A stretch of DNA of 23,526 nt from UBA2965 sp036526135. GTDB taxonomy: Bacteria; Pseudomonadota; Gammaproteobacteria; Pseudomonadales; Azotimanducaceae. This document shows, in pieces, positions 14,651-21,486 of the stretch. The stretch is taken from the NCBI GenBank assembly GCA_036526135.1, contig DATCZA010000056.1, forward strand, positions 1 to 23,526. The letters run 5' to 3'. Under the pieces are notes generated by a model that saw only the letters and a list, made by a program, of their open reading frames with translations, searched no databases and had not been told where the DNA came from. Each line of letters opens with the position of its first letter. Within the stretch, counting starts at the first letter, position 1. A program made the translations under genes and the position numbers.

Positions 14651-15115
14651 CACGGTCTGCGGTCAAAGCCCCTGAAAGGGGGCCGCGAAACGCAAGACCG
14701 GAAGACCCCCGCCAGGGTCGGGGTTGCCGGAGGCGCCGGCAGCTCAAGGGAGAGTCCCGAGCATGGGAGAGCCGTTGGCCGATGGCTTGCTCGTGCGAAG
14801 GCTGGCTCGCTGGAAGGAGGGCGTCCCTTAGGGGAAGCTTACGCCGGAAACGTGGGGTAGTTGAGGGGCTTGCTTCCGCCCTTCGATCCGGAGTGATCGC
14901 AACGGATCGGAGCGACGTAGCAAGGCGTCGTTAAATAACGACTCTCGAGTCGTGGCCGTGGACCTCGAGTGCCGTCGATGGCGGCAGGAGAGTAAAGGGG
15001 CCTCCGGATGAGAGGTGGGAACCGGCCGCAAGGCGCGAACATCACGCTCACCGGGTTGCCAGGCTTCGGTCGGGCAACGTTCAGGGAACCCCGCTTCGGC
15101 GGGGTTTTCTTTTTT
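14651..15115 (+). ncRNA. Candidate structured non-coding RNA, about 465 nt, family not recognised
   Basis: No convincing protein frame crosses this region, yet it is packed with hairpins and ends in a strong intrinsic terminator. Helices I can trace: CGGTCT 14653-14658 with AGACCG 14695-14700; inside it GCGG 14659-14662 with CCGC 14683-14686, enclosing CCCC/GGGG with a GAAA-containing loop; a two-part hairpin 14742-14762 (GCTC/GAGC plus GGGA/TCCC); GATCCG 14885 with CGGATC 14903; a perfect ACGACT-CTCG-AGTCGT at 14938-14953; GTTGCC 15055 with GGCAAC 15073; then the terminator. It does not match RNase P, tmRNA, 6S or SRP RNA landmarks that I know. The first 90 bases faintly recall a GEMM (c-di-GMP-I) aptamer, and a HEARO/omega-RNA type element is another option, but neither is demonstrated. 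The 5' end is set only by a weak promoter; the 3' end is well defined. Confidence 0.55.
15087..15115 (+). terminator. Strong rightward intrinsic terminator
   Basis: AACCCCGC, loop TTCG, GCGGGGTT, then a T-rich run to 15115 broken by a single C. The UUCG tetraloop on an 8-bp GC-rich stem with a long U-tract is a textbook Rho-independent terminator. It ends the structured RNA candidate, since the nearest upstream gene stops 660 bases earlier. Confidence 0.9.
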
Positions 15116-15134
15116 CGCTTACCGCGTTATGCCG

Positions 15135-15149
15135 CCGATGGTCCATCGG
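15135..15149. repeat. 15-bp inverted repeat between two opposing terminators
   Basis: CCGATGG, T, CCATCGG: a perfect 7-bp inverted repeat around one base, in the 77 bases between the rightward terminator and the leftward terminator. It could be an operator or a small hairpin; no function is assigned. Confidence 0.35.
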
Positions 15150-15191
15150 TCCATGGATAAAAGCGAAGGTGCGGTGAGCGATAAGAGGCGG

Positions 15192-15217
15192 AAAAAACAA
15201 AGCCGCCCGGAGGCGGC
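15192..15217 (-). terminator. Leftward intrinsic terminator with no gene behind it
   Basis: Read leftward: GCCGCC, loop TCCG, GGCGGC, followed by TTTGTTTTTT (complement of 15192-15201). Stem and U-tract are good. No leftward protein gene lies within the 500 bases upstream of it, and the thiolase beyond runs the other way, so it should end an unannotated leftward transcript. Confidence 0.75.
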
Positions 15218-15741
15218 CTAAATATCCCTAGATTTTTGTTGTTGTCCGGGATCCGATTGTCCGATTTCCCCTCCCCCCACGAATCTGCAGCGTCCTCATC
15301 GACCTGGCAGGGCGAAATCGTTGGGAAATCTAACAGTTCGCCCACCTAGAATCAACAAGTTACCGGAAGGTTCTCAGGCACGAATCGGCAATCGCTCGTA
15401 TCTGCAGCGCGTTTGGCGTGAGGGGCAGATCGGCGGCTAGTTCGGTAGTCGAGCATTGCTCGACGTGTGCGCGTGGGTCGGTGCGGTGGAGGATCTGTCG
15501 GGGCTGGAGCCAGAGGCTCAGGATTGGTTCCAAAGGGAGACACTTCCAGATAACCTGCACGATCTCCTGGCCGAGGCGGGTCGGGTCCATGTCCCCGTTT
15601 TGACGTCATTATCCGGAGCGGCGCTGGCGGATCGTTGGCGTTGGGCGCGATGTTGCCGACGTCGCTTGCGGGGCGGGTTGAAGATGCCGTTCCGGTGAAG
15701 GGAAACTTGATTGTTGATTGATTAAGCGAGGAAAGCAGACC
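15218..15741. other. Gene-free stretch upstream of the thiolase gene
   Basis: About 520 bases with no convincing gene. The best open frame is rightward from a TTG at 15456 to 15698 (80 codons, including EDLSGLEPEAQDWF). It lacks a ribosome site and ends in an Arg/Cys-rich tail, so it may be a gene remnant or chance. A leftward transcript ending at the terminator at 15192 may originate here. The last bases, GAGGAAA at about 15728-15734, are the thiolase ribosome site. Confidence 0.5.
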
Positions 15742-16926
15742 ATGAGAGAAGTGGTAATTGTCGATGCGGCGAGATCGGCCGTCGGGCGCAAGAAGGGCAC
15801 GTTGGGGTTCGTACACCCGACCGACGTCCTAGGACAGGTCCTCATGAAGCTCGTGGAACGAAATGGTCTCGAGCCGAGCCAGGTTGATCAGGTCATCGGC
15901 GGTTGTATCAACAAGCTGGGCGCTCAGGGAATGAACGTGACCCGCACGGCCTGGCTTGCCCATGGCGGCGCGGAGGGCACGCCGTGCATAACCATCGATT
16001 CCCAATGCGGCTCGTCCCAGGAGGCCGCGACGCTTGCCACGGGCATCGTTGCTGCCGGAATGGCCGACGTCGTCATTGCCTGCGGGGTAGAGAACATGAC
16101 GCGGCTGCCCATCGGATCGGACTCCATGGGGCTCGACTCGGGGCTCGGCAAGCCGGTGGCGCGAAGCTATTTCTCCCGCTACGAGTTCACCAGCCAGTTC
16201 GAAGGTGCGGAACGCATGGCGGAGAAATACCAGATCACCCGTGACGATACCGATGCGTTTGGCCTGGAATCTCAGGTGCGCGCCGCTCGCGCACAGGCAG
16301 AAGGTCGATTCGAATCACAGATCATCCCGCTGGAGGTGCCGGTGTTCGAAGAGGACGGCACGCGTACCGACGAGGCGGTCGTGTTCGACACGGACGAGAT
16401 TCCGCGGGACACCAGCCTGGAGGCTTTGGCGGCACTCAAGCCCGTTGCCAGAGAGGACGGCGTGCACACGGCCGGCACCTCGTCGCAGATTGCCGATGGT
16501 GGAGCCGCCGTGCTCATCATGAGCGCTGAGAAGGCCGCCGAGCTCGGTCTCCAACCCCTGGCCCGGGTGGTGGAGACGGCTCTGGTTGGCTGTGATCCCG
16601 TGCTGATGCTGGAAGGGCCGATTCCTGCAACCGAACGTCTGCTCGAAAGGTCCGGTCTGACCATCAACCAGATCGACGTGTTCGAGGTCAACGAAGCGTT
16701 CGCGTCGGTTGTGCTGTCCTGGGCCAAGACCGTGGGAGCCGATATGGCCAAGGTCAATCCCAACGGAGGCGCCATCGCCCTTGGGCATCCGCTGGGTGCA
16801 ACCGGCTGCTTCCTCATCACCAAGGCCGTGCACGAGCTCAAGCGGTCGGGTGGCGATTACGCGCTCGTGAGCATGTGCTGTGGCGGCGGGCTCGGCACGG
16901 GGACGCTCCTGCAACGGGTCGGTTGA
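15742..16926 (+). CDS. Thiolase (acetyl-CoA acyl/acetyltransferase family)
   Basis: 394 residues from the ATG at 15742, which has GAGGAAA about 8 bases upstream. All three catalytic signatures are present: the nucleophile Cys89 in DSQCGSSQEA, His349 in GGAIALGHPLGATG, and the acid/base Cys379 in SMCCGGGLGTGTLL. NEAFA (in VFEVNEAFASVV) is the fourth conserved loop. Length is normal for the family. Thiolases either condense two acyl-CoAs (for example acetoacetyl-CoA for polyhydroxybutyrate) or cleave 3-ketoacyl-CoA in beta-oxidation; sequence alone does not decide. No beta-oxidation or phaB/phaC partner is adjacent. It sits 37 bases before a sulfite-oxidase-family gene, with no obvious metabolic link. 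Cytoplasmic. Confidence 0.96.
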   Translation: MREVVIVDAARSAVGRKKGTLGFVHPTDVLGQVLMKLVERNGLEPSQVDQVIGGCINKLGAQGMNVTRTAWLAHGGAEGTPCITIDSQCGSSQEAATLATGIVAAGMADVVIACGVENMTRLPIGSDSMGLDSGLGKPVARSYFSRYEFTSQFEGAERMAEKYQITRDDTDAFGLESQVRAARAQAEGRFESQIIPLEVPVFEEDGTRTDEAVVFDTDEIPRDTSLEALAALKPVAREDGVHTAGTSSQIADGGAAVLIMSAEKAAELGLQPLARVVETALVGCDPVLMLEGPIPATERLLERSGLTINQIDVFEVNEAFASVVLSWAKTVGADMAKVNPNGGAIALGHPLGATGCFLITKAVHELKRSGGDYALVSMCCGGGLGTGTLLQRVG

Positions 16927-16963
16927 GCAGCGTTCCAGGGCGCTGAACGAGCGGTGAGACCCG

Positions 16964-18241
16964 ATGGAGCGCGGACTCTTCGAGCTGCACGAGGAACCGG
17001 AACGCGCCGACCGGCTGGTCTGGTCCAGGCGTCGGTTCATTGCCGGCGGCGTGGTCGCGACAATGGAGAGGACGCTGTCGGCGGCCATTCCCTATGGCCG
17101 CTTCCTGCCTGCCGGCATGATTCCCGTGGCGATTGCGGAATCCCAACCCGGCACGTTGGTCGCGGAGAAGTCCGGATTGCGCGTTCTCAACGATCGACCG
17201 CTAAATGCCGAGACACCCGCGCACCTGCTGGACGACGAGATTACGCCGGCCGAGCTTCTGTTCGTGCGCAACAACGGCGTGCCCCCCGCCGCCGCGGATC
17301 CTGAAACCTGGCAGCTCTCCGTGACCGGAGAGGCATGCCTTGCACCACGCACTTTCTCCCTGGCGGAACTAAAGCGGGAATTCAGGCAATACACGTACCG
17401 CCTTCAGCTCGAATGCGGGGGCAACGGCAGAGCGGAGTTTCGACCCCGCGTCCCCGGCAATCAATGGACGACGGGAGCGATCGGTTGCCCGGAGTGGACG
17501 GGCGTGCGGCTCAAGGACGTGCTCGAGCGGGTCGGCGTGCGGGGTGACGCTGCGTATGTGGCTTATCGGAGCGCCGACACCCACCTGTCCGGCGATGGGT
17601 CCAAGGACGTGATTTCCCGCGGGGTCCCGTTGAGCAAGGCGCTGGAAGCGGAGTCGTTGCTTGCGTTTCAGATGAACGGCGAACCCATCCCGCATATTCA
17701 CGGCGCGCCGTTACGCATGGTCTGCGGGGGTTGGCCGGGATCGGTATCCGGGAAATGGGTCACCGAGGTGCTCTTGCGCGATCGGGTGCACGACGGAGCG
17801 AAGATGCTCGGCAGCTCGTATCGCGTTCCCTGTCGGCCTGTGGCGCCCGGCGAGAGTGTCAGCGACGAGGGCATGTGCATCATCCAGTCCATGCCGGTGA
17901 AATCGCTGATTACCCACCCCCGCAGCGGCAGCAGCGCTGTGGTGGGTCGGCCGATGGAGGTGCGCGGGCATGCCTGGGCCGGCGATCGGTCAATAGCGGA
18001 GGTTGCGGTGAGCGTTGATTTCGGTGCGACCTGGCAGCCTGCGGTATTGGCGCGCCCGGCAAACCGGCTCGCGTGGCAGCGATGGCGGGCCACGGTAAAG
18101 CTCCCCGTGCCCGGCTACTACGAGATCTGGGCCCGCGCGATCGATTCGGCCGGCGTGTCCCAGCCCATGCTCGTCCCAGGATGGAATCCCAAGGGGTACC
18201 TCAATAACGCCGCCCACCGAATCGCCCTCAGGGCCGGTTGA
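16964..18241 (+). CDS. Sulfite-oxidase-family molybdoenzyme, Tat-exported (SorA/SorT-like)
   Basis: 425 residues. The N-terminal Tat signal WSRRRFIAGGVVAT (Arg22, Arg23, Arg24) implies export as a folded protein with cofactor. The molybdopterin domain (about 85-300) has the Mo-ligand motif LQLECGGNGRAEF (Cys151), the cofactor-binding phrases GEPIPHIHGAPLRM and GGWPGSVSGKWV, and FVRNNG, where vertebrate sulfite oxidase has FVRNH (the His is Asn here). The C-terminal Mo-co dimerisation domain (about 315-420) includes VRGHAWAGDRSIAEVAVSVD. The product overlaps by one base with the downstream cytochrome c gene, the typical partner for a bacterial sulfite dehydrogenase that passes electrons from sulfite oxidation to a c-type cytochrome. 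The substrate is inferred, since related enzymes also act on other oxyanions. No sox genes are visible. Confidence 0.9.
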   Translation: MERGLFELHEEPERADRLVWSRRRFIAGGVVATMERTLSAAIPYGRFLPAGMIPVAIAESQPGTLVAEKSGLRVLNDRPLNAETPAHLLDDEITPAELLFVRNNGVPPAAADPETWQLSVTGEACLAPRTFSLAELKREFRQYTYRLQLECGGNGRAEFRPRVPGNQWTTGAIGCPEWTGVRLKDVLERVGVRGDAAYVAYRSADTHLSGDGSKDVISRGVPLSKALEAESLLAFQMNGEPIPHIHGAPLRMVCGGWPGSVSGKWVTEVLLRDRVHDGAKMLGSSYRVPCRPVAPGESVSDEGMCIIQSMPVKSLITHPRSGSSAVVGRPMEVRGHAWAGDRSIAEVAVSVDFGATWQPAVLARPANRLAWQRWRATVKLPVPGYYEIWARAIDSAGVSQPMLVPGWNPKGYLNNAAHRIALRAG

Positions 18242-18597
18242 TGGCGAAGGCCTTTTGCATCTGGCTCTCGGGTCTGGTGGTTCTGACAGCCGCATCCGTG
18301 GGAGCCGCCGAAGAGGACGCGGCGACGGGGTTGGCGGTGGCGCCGGGGTGGGATTCGGTGCGCACTCACTGCGGTGCCTGTCACTCGTATCGATTGGTGA
18401 CCTCACAGCGCGGTGACGAGGCTTTCTGGCGGGACATCATCCGCTCGATGCAGGGGACCCAGAATCTCTGGCCCATTGCCGCCGAAGAGGAAGCTCGCAT
18501 CGTCGGATACCTCGCGGCCAACTATGCCGAGACCGACTGGGGTCGCCGCCCGCCGCTTTCGCCCCTGCTCATGCCCGGCGATCCGACGCCGGACTAA
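18241..18597 (+). CDS. Small c-type cytochrome, partner of the molybdoenzyme
   Basis: 118 residues from the ATG at 18241, whose A is the last base of the previous stop (TGATG), so translation is coupled. The signal peptide MAKAFCIWLSGLVVLTAASV is followed by GAAEED. One haem site, HCGACHSY (Cys44, Cys47, His48), and Met70 in IRSMQGTQ as likely sixth ligand. It is the size of SorB/SorU-type electron acceptors of sulfite dehydrogenases, which matches its location after the SorA/SorT-like gene. Periplasmic. The tail (about 100-118) is Pro-rich. The assignment to a two-subunit sulfite dehydrogenase rests on context. Confidence 0.93.
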   Translation: MAKAFCIWLSGLVVLTAASVGAAEEDAATGLAVAPGWDSVRTHCGACHSYRLVTSQRGDEAFWRDIIRSMQGTQNLWPIAAEEEARIVGYLAANYAETDWGRRPPLSPLLMPGDPTPD

Positions 18598-18675
18598 AAC
18601 ACCCATTACAACCCCTTACCCCTGCACCGGGGACCTTTGCCTATGCTGAAACTCTGCGTGTATGAGGTGTTACGC

Positions 18676-18873
18676 ATGGCTCTTCAGGATCTGGTTGGAA
18701 AGTGTTTTTCGGTGGCCGAAGGCGAATATCGCATCGTGGACGTTCGCAACATTGCGGGGGACGCGCTTGTGTATGCCGAGAAGCGTCAGGGGCTCAAGGA
18801 GTTCATGCCGTCGTTCCCGAAGCGTGCGGCATTTCACTACGGTGATATCGCAAGATATCTTGCTCAAAGCTGA
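18676..18873 (+). CDS. 65-residue protein of unknown function
   Basis: The ATG at 18676 has GAGGTG six bases upstream and the frame is closed at 18873. The product starts MALQDLVGKCFSVAEGEYRI and ends HYGDIARYLAQS. A longer frame from 18637 is possible, but its first 13 residues lack a ribosome site. Alternating hydrophobic and charged residues suggest a small beta-rich fold, something like the modules that bind nucleic acid or a partner protein; this is a guess. There is one Cys, no signal peptide and no membrane segment. It is followed 76 bases later by another very small gene in the same direction. I do not recognise the family. Confidence 0.65.
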   Translation: MALQDLVGKCFSVAEGEYRIVDVRNIAGDALVYAEKRQGLKEFMPSFPKRAAFHYGDIARYLAQS

Positions 18874-18949
18874 GCCCGCCAGCCGCGATCGTTTCACGTT
18901 AGGTTCATCGACTCGGTCTAGGATCTGGGTTCCTGGAGGTCTTTGTCAC

Positions 18950-19054
18950 ATGGAACTTGAAGAGATCGGCGAGCCCGAGCTCGAGAATCACTGGATCGAC
19001 GAGTCGTCGGCTGACGACGGCGAATCGGTCTGGGTGGATGCCTACGAGCTCTAG
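18950..19054 (+). CDS. 34-residue highly acidic microprotein
   Basis: The ATG at 18950 has GGAGGT nine bases upstream, a near-perfect ribosome site. The product begins MELEEIGEPELENHWIDE and ends WVDAYEL. About 13 of 34 residues are Glu or Asp, there is no Lys or Arg, and two Trp occur in a short stretch. No transmembrane segment or signal is present. Strong initiation and extreme composition argue for a real gene, though chance cannot be excluded at this length. Possible roles include binding a basic partner, mimicking DNA, or acting as an anti-repressor; none is shown. It lies downstream of the 65-codon gene. Confidence 0.5.
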   Translation: MELEEIGEPELENHWIDESSADDGESVWVDAYEL

Positions 19055-19234
19055 TCAAGTAGCCGTCTGTTTCTTCGCCGCCACCCGCATATTCGCTGCG
19101 CTCGTCGCCCGCCGAATTCAGCGGAAAGCCGTGATCCCATTGGCAGTATGGGGAATGGCCATCTGCTGTAATGAGGCGAGTCGCGGTGTTTGTGTCCCGT
19201 GCGAGCTTCATGGAAGAGTGCTTCTGGTCTGCGG

Positions 19235-20059
19235 ATGGCCACTTTCGATAGGGATGGGCTGTTCCAACCGGGCGCGTTGACAAGCTTGGAAATGTCAGTA
19301 GATCAGGATTTGGATGAACTCGTTCTCCTGTTCACGGCAGACGGCGGCAAAGTCGTCTCCGAGATCCGCTATGGAGAATTCGAGGCTCTCATCAAAAAAG
19401 AGACGAGCCTGGCCGAGCATGCGGCCAGCGTGGTGAAGGCTGCCTACGCCCTGGTAGGCGGGGGTCTGACGTTGCGCGGTATCGTCTTCTTTCGCTTCAC
19501 CGTCGATGAGGACGGCAAGATCGTGGGGTCTTTCAACCTGCCGTTGCGTTATCTCCTGGACAACGCCGGGCTCGGTCCCGATCTCGGAGCAGGGCCGATT
19601 CAACTGGCCTGTCGGGGGCAGTGTCCGGTTCCATGGCACTCCGTCAATCTCTGGCAGCCGGAGGGGGAAGGAGACGGCCATCCGGCGATGCTCGCCCAGA
19701 AGGCGATCTGGAGAAACCGGACCGGTCTGAAACGTACGGCAGCGCCCCCCATGGCCCAACCGCTGCGAAGCCAGCCTGTGGAACCCCCGGTCATCGACGA
19801 GCAACGGCATCTCGAAGCTCGGCTGACCGCCGCCTTCGGTGAGGAAGGCAAGGTCAATCTCACCCAGCTGGTTCAGCAGCACAGCGCCCAGCTTTCGGAA
19901 GTTGGCCAGCAGCATCGGTTGGATCTCGAAGAGCAGCATCGGACCTTTCAGGATCAGCTTCGCGAGGCCCGTGACGAGATCCACAAGCTCAAATCAGCAC
20001 TCAGGCGTGAGCAGGAACGCAATCGCCGTCTTCAGTCGCTGCTGCGCGGGGATCCCTGA
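19235..20059 (+). CDS. Conserved coiled-coil protein of unknown function
   Basis: 274 residues from the ATG at 19235; the ATG at 19292 (20th codon) is an equally possible start, and neither has a strong ribosome site. The N-terminal region (about 27-135) contains DELVLLFTADGGKVVSEIRY and a striking conserved stretch NLPLRYLLDNAGLGPDLGAG followed by LACRGQCPVPWHSVNLW. The two Cys (126, 130) and the Trp/His nearby could be structural. A Pro-rich linker (about 170-190) leads to a long charged coiled coil (about 205-268, QQHRLDLEEQHRTFQDQLRE). I recall gammaproteobacterial homologues loosely labelled chromosome-partitioning, but there is no ATPase motif here, so that label is unsupported. Cytoplasmic; function unknown. 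Confidence 0.85.
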   Translation: MATFDRDGLFQPGALTSLEMSVDQDLDELVLLFTADGGKVVSEIRYGEFEALIKKETSLAEHAASVVKAAYALVGGGLTLRGIVFFRFTVDEDGKIVGSFNLPLRYLLDNAGLGPDLGAGPIQLACRGQCPVPWHSVNLWQPEGEGDGHPAMLAQKAIWRNRTGLKRTAAPPMAQPLRSQPVEPPVIDEQRHLEARLTAAFGEEGKVNLTQLVQQHSAQLSEVGQQHRLDLEEQHRTFQDQLREARDEIHKLKSALRREQERNRRLQSLLRGDP

Positions 20060-20100
20060 CCCGGTTCGGGCCATCTGCCGCCTGCTGCTTTTCAGCGGCC

Positions 20101-20544
20101 CTAAGACGTTCCCAGGATCAGCGCGGTCGCCGTCAGCAGAGCGAACAGTACCGCAAGCCCTGTCAGAAGCCCGACGCCGGCGGCGCGCAGTAACGAATGG
20201 ATGGGTCCGCCCCGTGAAACGTGGTAGGCAATGGCGTCTCCCTGCAGGGCGTTGGCGACAACGTATGCCAGCCCCGCCTGCACGCCGATGAAGATGATGC
20301 TCATGTAGGTTTCTCTCGGCAGCACCACGGTGAGTCCCAGTAGACCCGCGTAGACCACCAGCCCACCGATCACCGCCTTGCGTGCGAGAGCGGTTGAACC
20401 CAGCGACCGGTAGTTCAGGTAGACGACCACGACGGCGGCGATGAACGAACCCAGGACTGTGGCAAGCACCACGCCGGTGAGCGGGTAGAGCGCCGGAAGG
20501 TCGGCATCAGAAGGCTGCGGCCGGATGGGCGTGGGTTCGGACAT
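20101..20544 (-). CDS. Small integral membrane protein
   Basis: 147 residues from the ATG at 20544, starting MSEPTPIRPQPSDADLPALY. About four hydrophobic helices follow: TGVVLATVLGSFIAAVVVVY (about 23-42), VIGGLVVYAGLLGLTVVL (about 58-75), SIIFIGVQAGLAYVVANAL (about 82-100), and a final one near VGLLTGLAVLFALLTATALI (about 123-142). The charged loops contain YNR-like and Arg-rich segments, but no catalytic motif is seen. The gene is convergent with the coiled-coil gene (about 40 bases apart) and divergent from the DsbA-like gene, so it is probably monocistronic. Function unknown. Confidence 0.8.
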   Translation of the reverse strand: MSEPTPIRPQPSDADLPALYPLTGVVLATVLGSFIAAVVVVYLNYRSLGSTALARKAVIGGLVVYAGLLGLTVVLPRETYMSIIFIGVQAGLAYVVANALQGDAIAYHVSRGGPIHSLLRAAGVGLLTGLAVLFALLTATALILGTS

Positions 20545-20640
20545 GCTGCGGAGTTTAAAGTCTGACCGTCTGTTCTACCAGGAACGGGCCCGCCACCCTT
20601 ACAATGAATCGATCACCTACCGGTGCATGCGAGGCCGGCA

Positions 20641-21303
20641 ATGCTGATCGAAATCTTCTCCGACGTGGTCTGTCCCTGGTGCTATATCGGCAAGCGACGA
20701 TTGGACATGGTCATGCAAACCGAGGTCGGTGAGGGCGTCGAGCTTGCATGGCGGCCCTATCAGCTCTATCCGAACATCCCCGCTGGCGGGCTGCTGCGCG
20801 AAGACGTGCTCAGAGCCCGTCATCCGGAGGCGGATGACGAGGATCTCGAGACGCTCAAGCGCAAAGTTCCCTCCCGTATTCGTGCAGAGGCGGAAGGCGT
20901 CGGAATCGAATTCGACTTTGCCGCGATGGCAACCGTTCCGAACACGCGCCTGGCCCACAGGCTGCTGATGTTCGTCGAGGACGTCGTCGGCTCATTGGCG
21001 CTGCAGCACGACCTGGCCGAGGAGCTCTTCTCGCTTCATTTCTGTCACGGGCAAGACGTGGGCGATGCCGAGGTGCTGGTGGAAGCGGCGCGGCGGCTGG
21101 GTCTGGATGTCGATGCGGTGCGCGCCTATCTAGCGGGGGATTCCGGATCCGCCGCGCTGGATCGAGAGCTGGCCCGCGCGGTGGACGTGGGCGTGAGCGG
21201 CGTGCCTGGTTTTCTTCTCGGTGGGCGCTTCCTGTTGCCGGGCGCGCAGACGCCAGAGGTGATCGGCCAGTTCATCTCCCGTGCCAAGGAGCGCCTTGGC
21301 TGA
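20641..21303 (+). CDS. DsbA-superfamily oxidoreductase (FrnE-like)
   Basis: 220 residues from the ATG at 20641, which has GAGG 6 bases upstream; the GTG at 20623 is less likely. Thioredoxin fold with the active site DVVCPWCYIGK (Cys11, Cys14), a helical insertion domain (about 60-170), and the cis-proline loop VSGVPGFLLGGRF (Pro189). There is no signal peptide, so it is cytoplasmic, like FrnE/2-hydroxychromene-2-carboxylate-isomerase-type members. FrnE proteins are linked to disulfide exchange and oxidative stress. Another Cys (135) lies in SLHFCHGQDV. A -10-like TACAAT at 20600-20605 precedes it. Substrate unknown. Confidence 0.93.
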   Translation: MLIEIFSDVVCPWCYIGKRRLDMVMQTEVGEGVELAWRPYQLYPNIPAGGLLREDVLRARHPEADDEDLETLKRKVPSRIRAEAEGVGIEFDFAAMATVPNTRLAHRLLMFVEDVVGSLALQHDLAEELFSLHFCHGQDVGDAEVLVEAARRLGLDVDAVRAYLAGDSGSAALDRELARAVDVGVSGVPGFLLGGRFLLPGAQTPEVIGQFISRAKERLG

Positions 21304-21407
21304 ATCGCCGATTTGCCTTGGTTAGGCCGATCGATCTCCAGCCTGCCCAACCGCACGTGGGCGGCCGTGGGAATTGAACGAGCGGTAGTATCGAAATGCT
21401 GCAGTAT

Positions 21408-21443
21408 TTGATAAGTTCGGACGATCTGATACGAAATTTGACA
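21408..21443 (+). promoter_or_regulatory. Possible promoter elements upstream of the TonB-dependent receptor
   Basis: TTGATA (21408-21413) is followed after 16 bases by TACGAA; separately a perfect -35 TTGACA occurs at 21438-21443, but the nearest AT-rich -10-like sequence (GATATT at 21465) is 21 bases away. These are weak candidates only. The region is AT-richer than its surroundings, as is usual for promoters in GC-rich DNA. Confidence 0.3.
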
Positions 21444-21486
21444 TTGGGAGAGTGGCCGGTCCGAGATATTTAACGAGGGGAATACG

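Noticed and set aside
14651..14740. A c-di-GMP-I (GEMM) riboswitch at the start of the structured region
   Set aside because: There is some likeness (a GAAA-loop hairpin, ACGCAAG, GGGGTTGCCGG), but the conserved core CACAGGGCAAACC and GGGACGCAAAGCC are not reproduced and no gene follows closely.
15456..15698. 80-codon rightward open frame in the gene-free stretch
   Set aside because: It starts with TTG without a ribosome site and has a Cys/Arg-rich tail; perhaps a remnant, but not supportable as a gene.
15352..15816. Leftward 154-codon open frame upstream of the thiolase
   Set aside because: It overlaps the thiolase start, is Pro/Arg/Ser-rich and has no domain.
21438..21443. A firm sigma-70 promoter from the perfect TTGACA upstream of the TonB-dependent receptor
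   Set aside because: No acceptable -10 hexamer lies 16-18 bases downstream, so it is kept only as a weak candidate.
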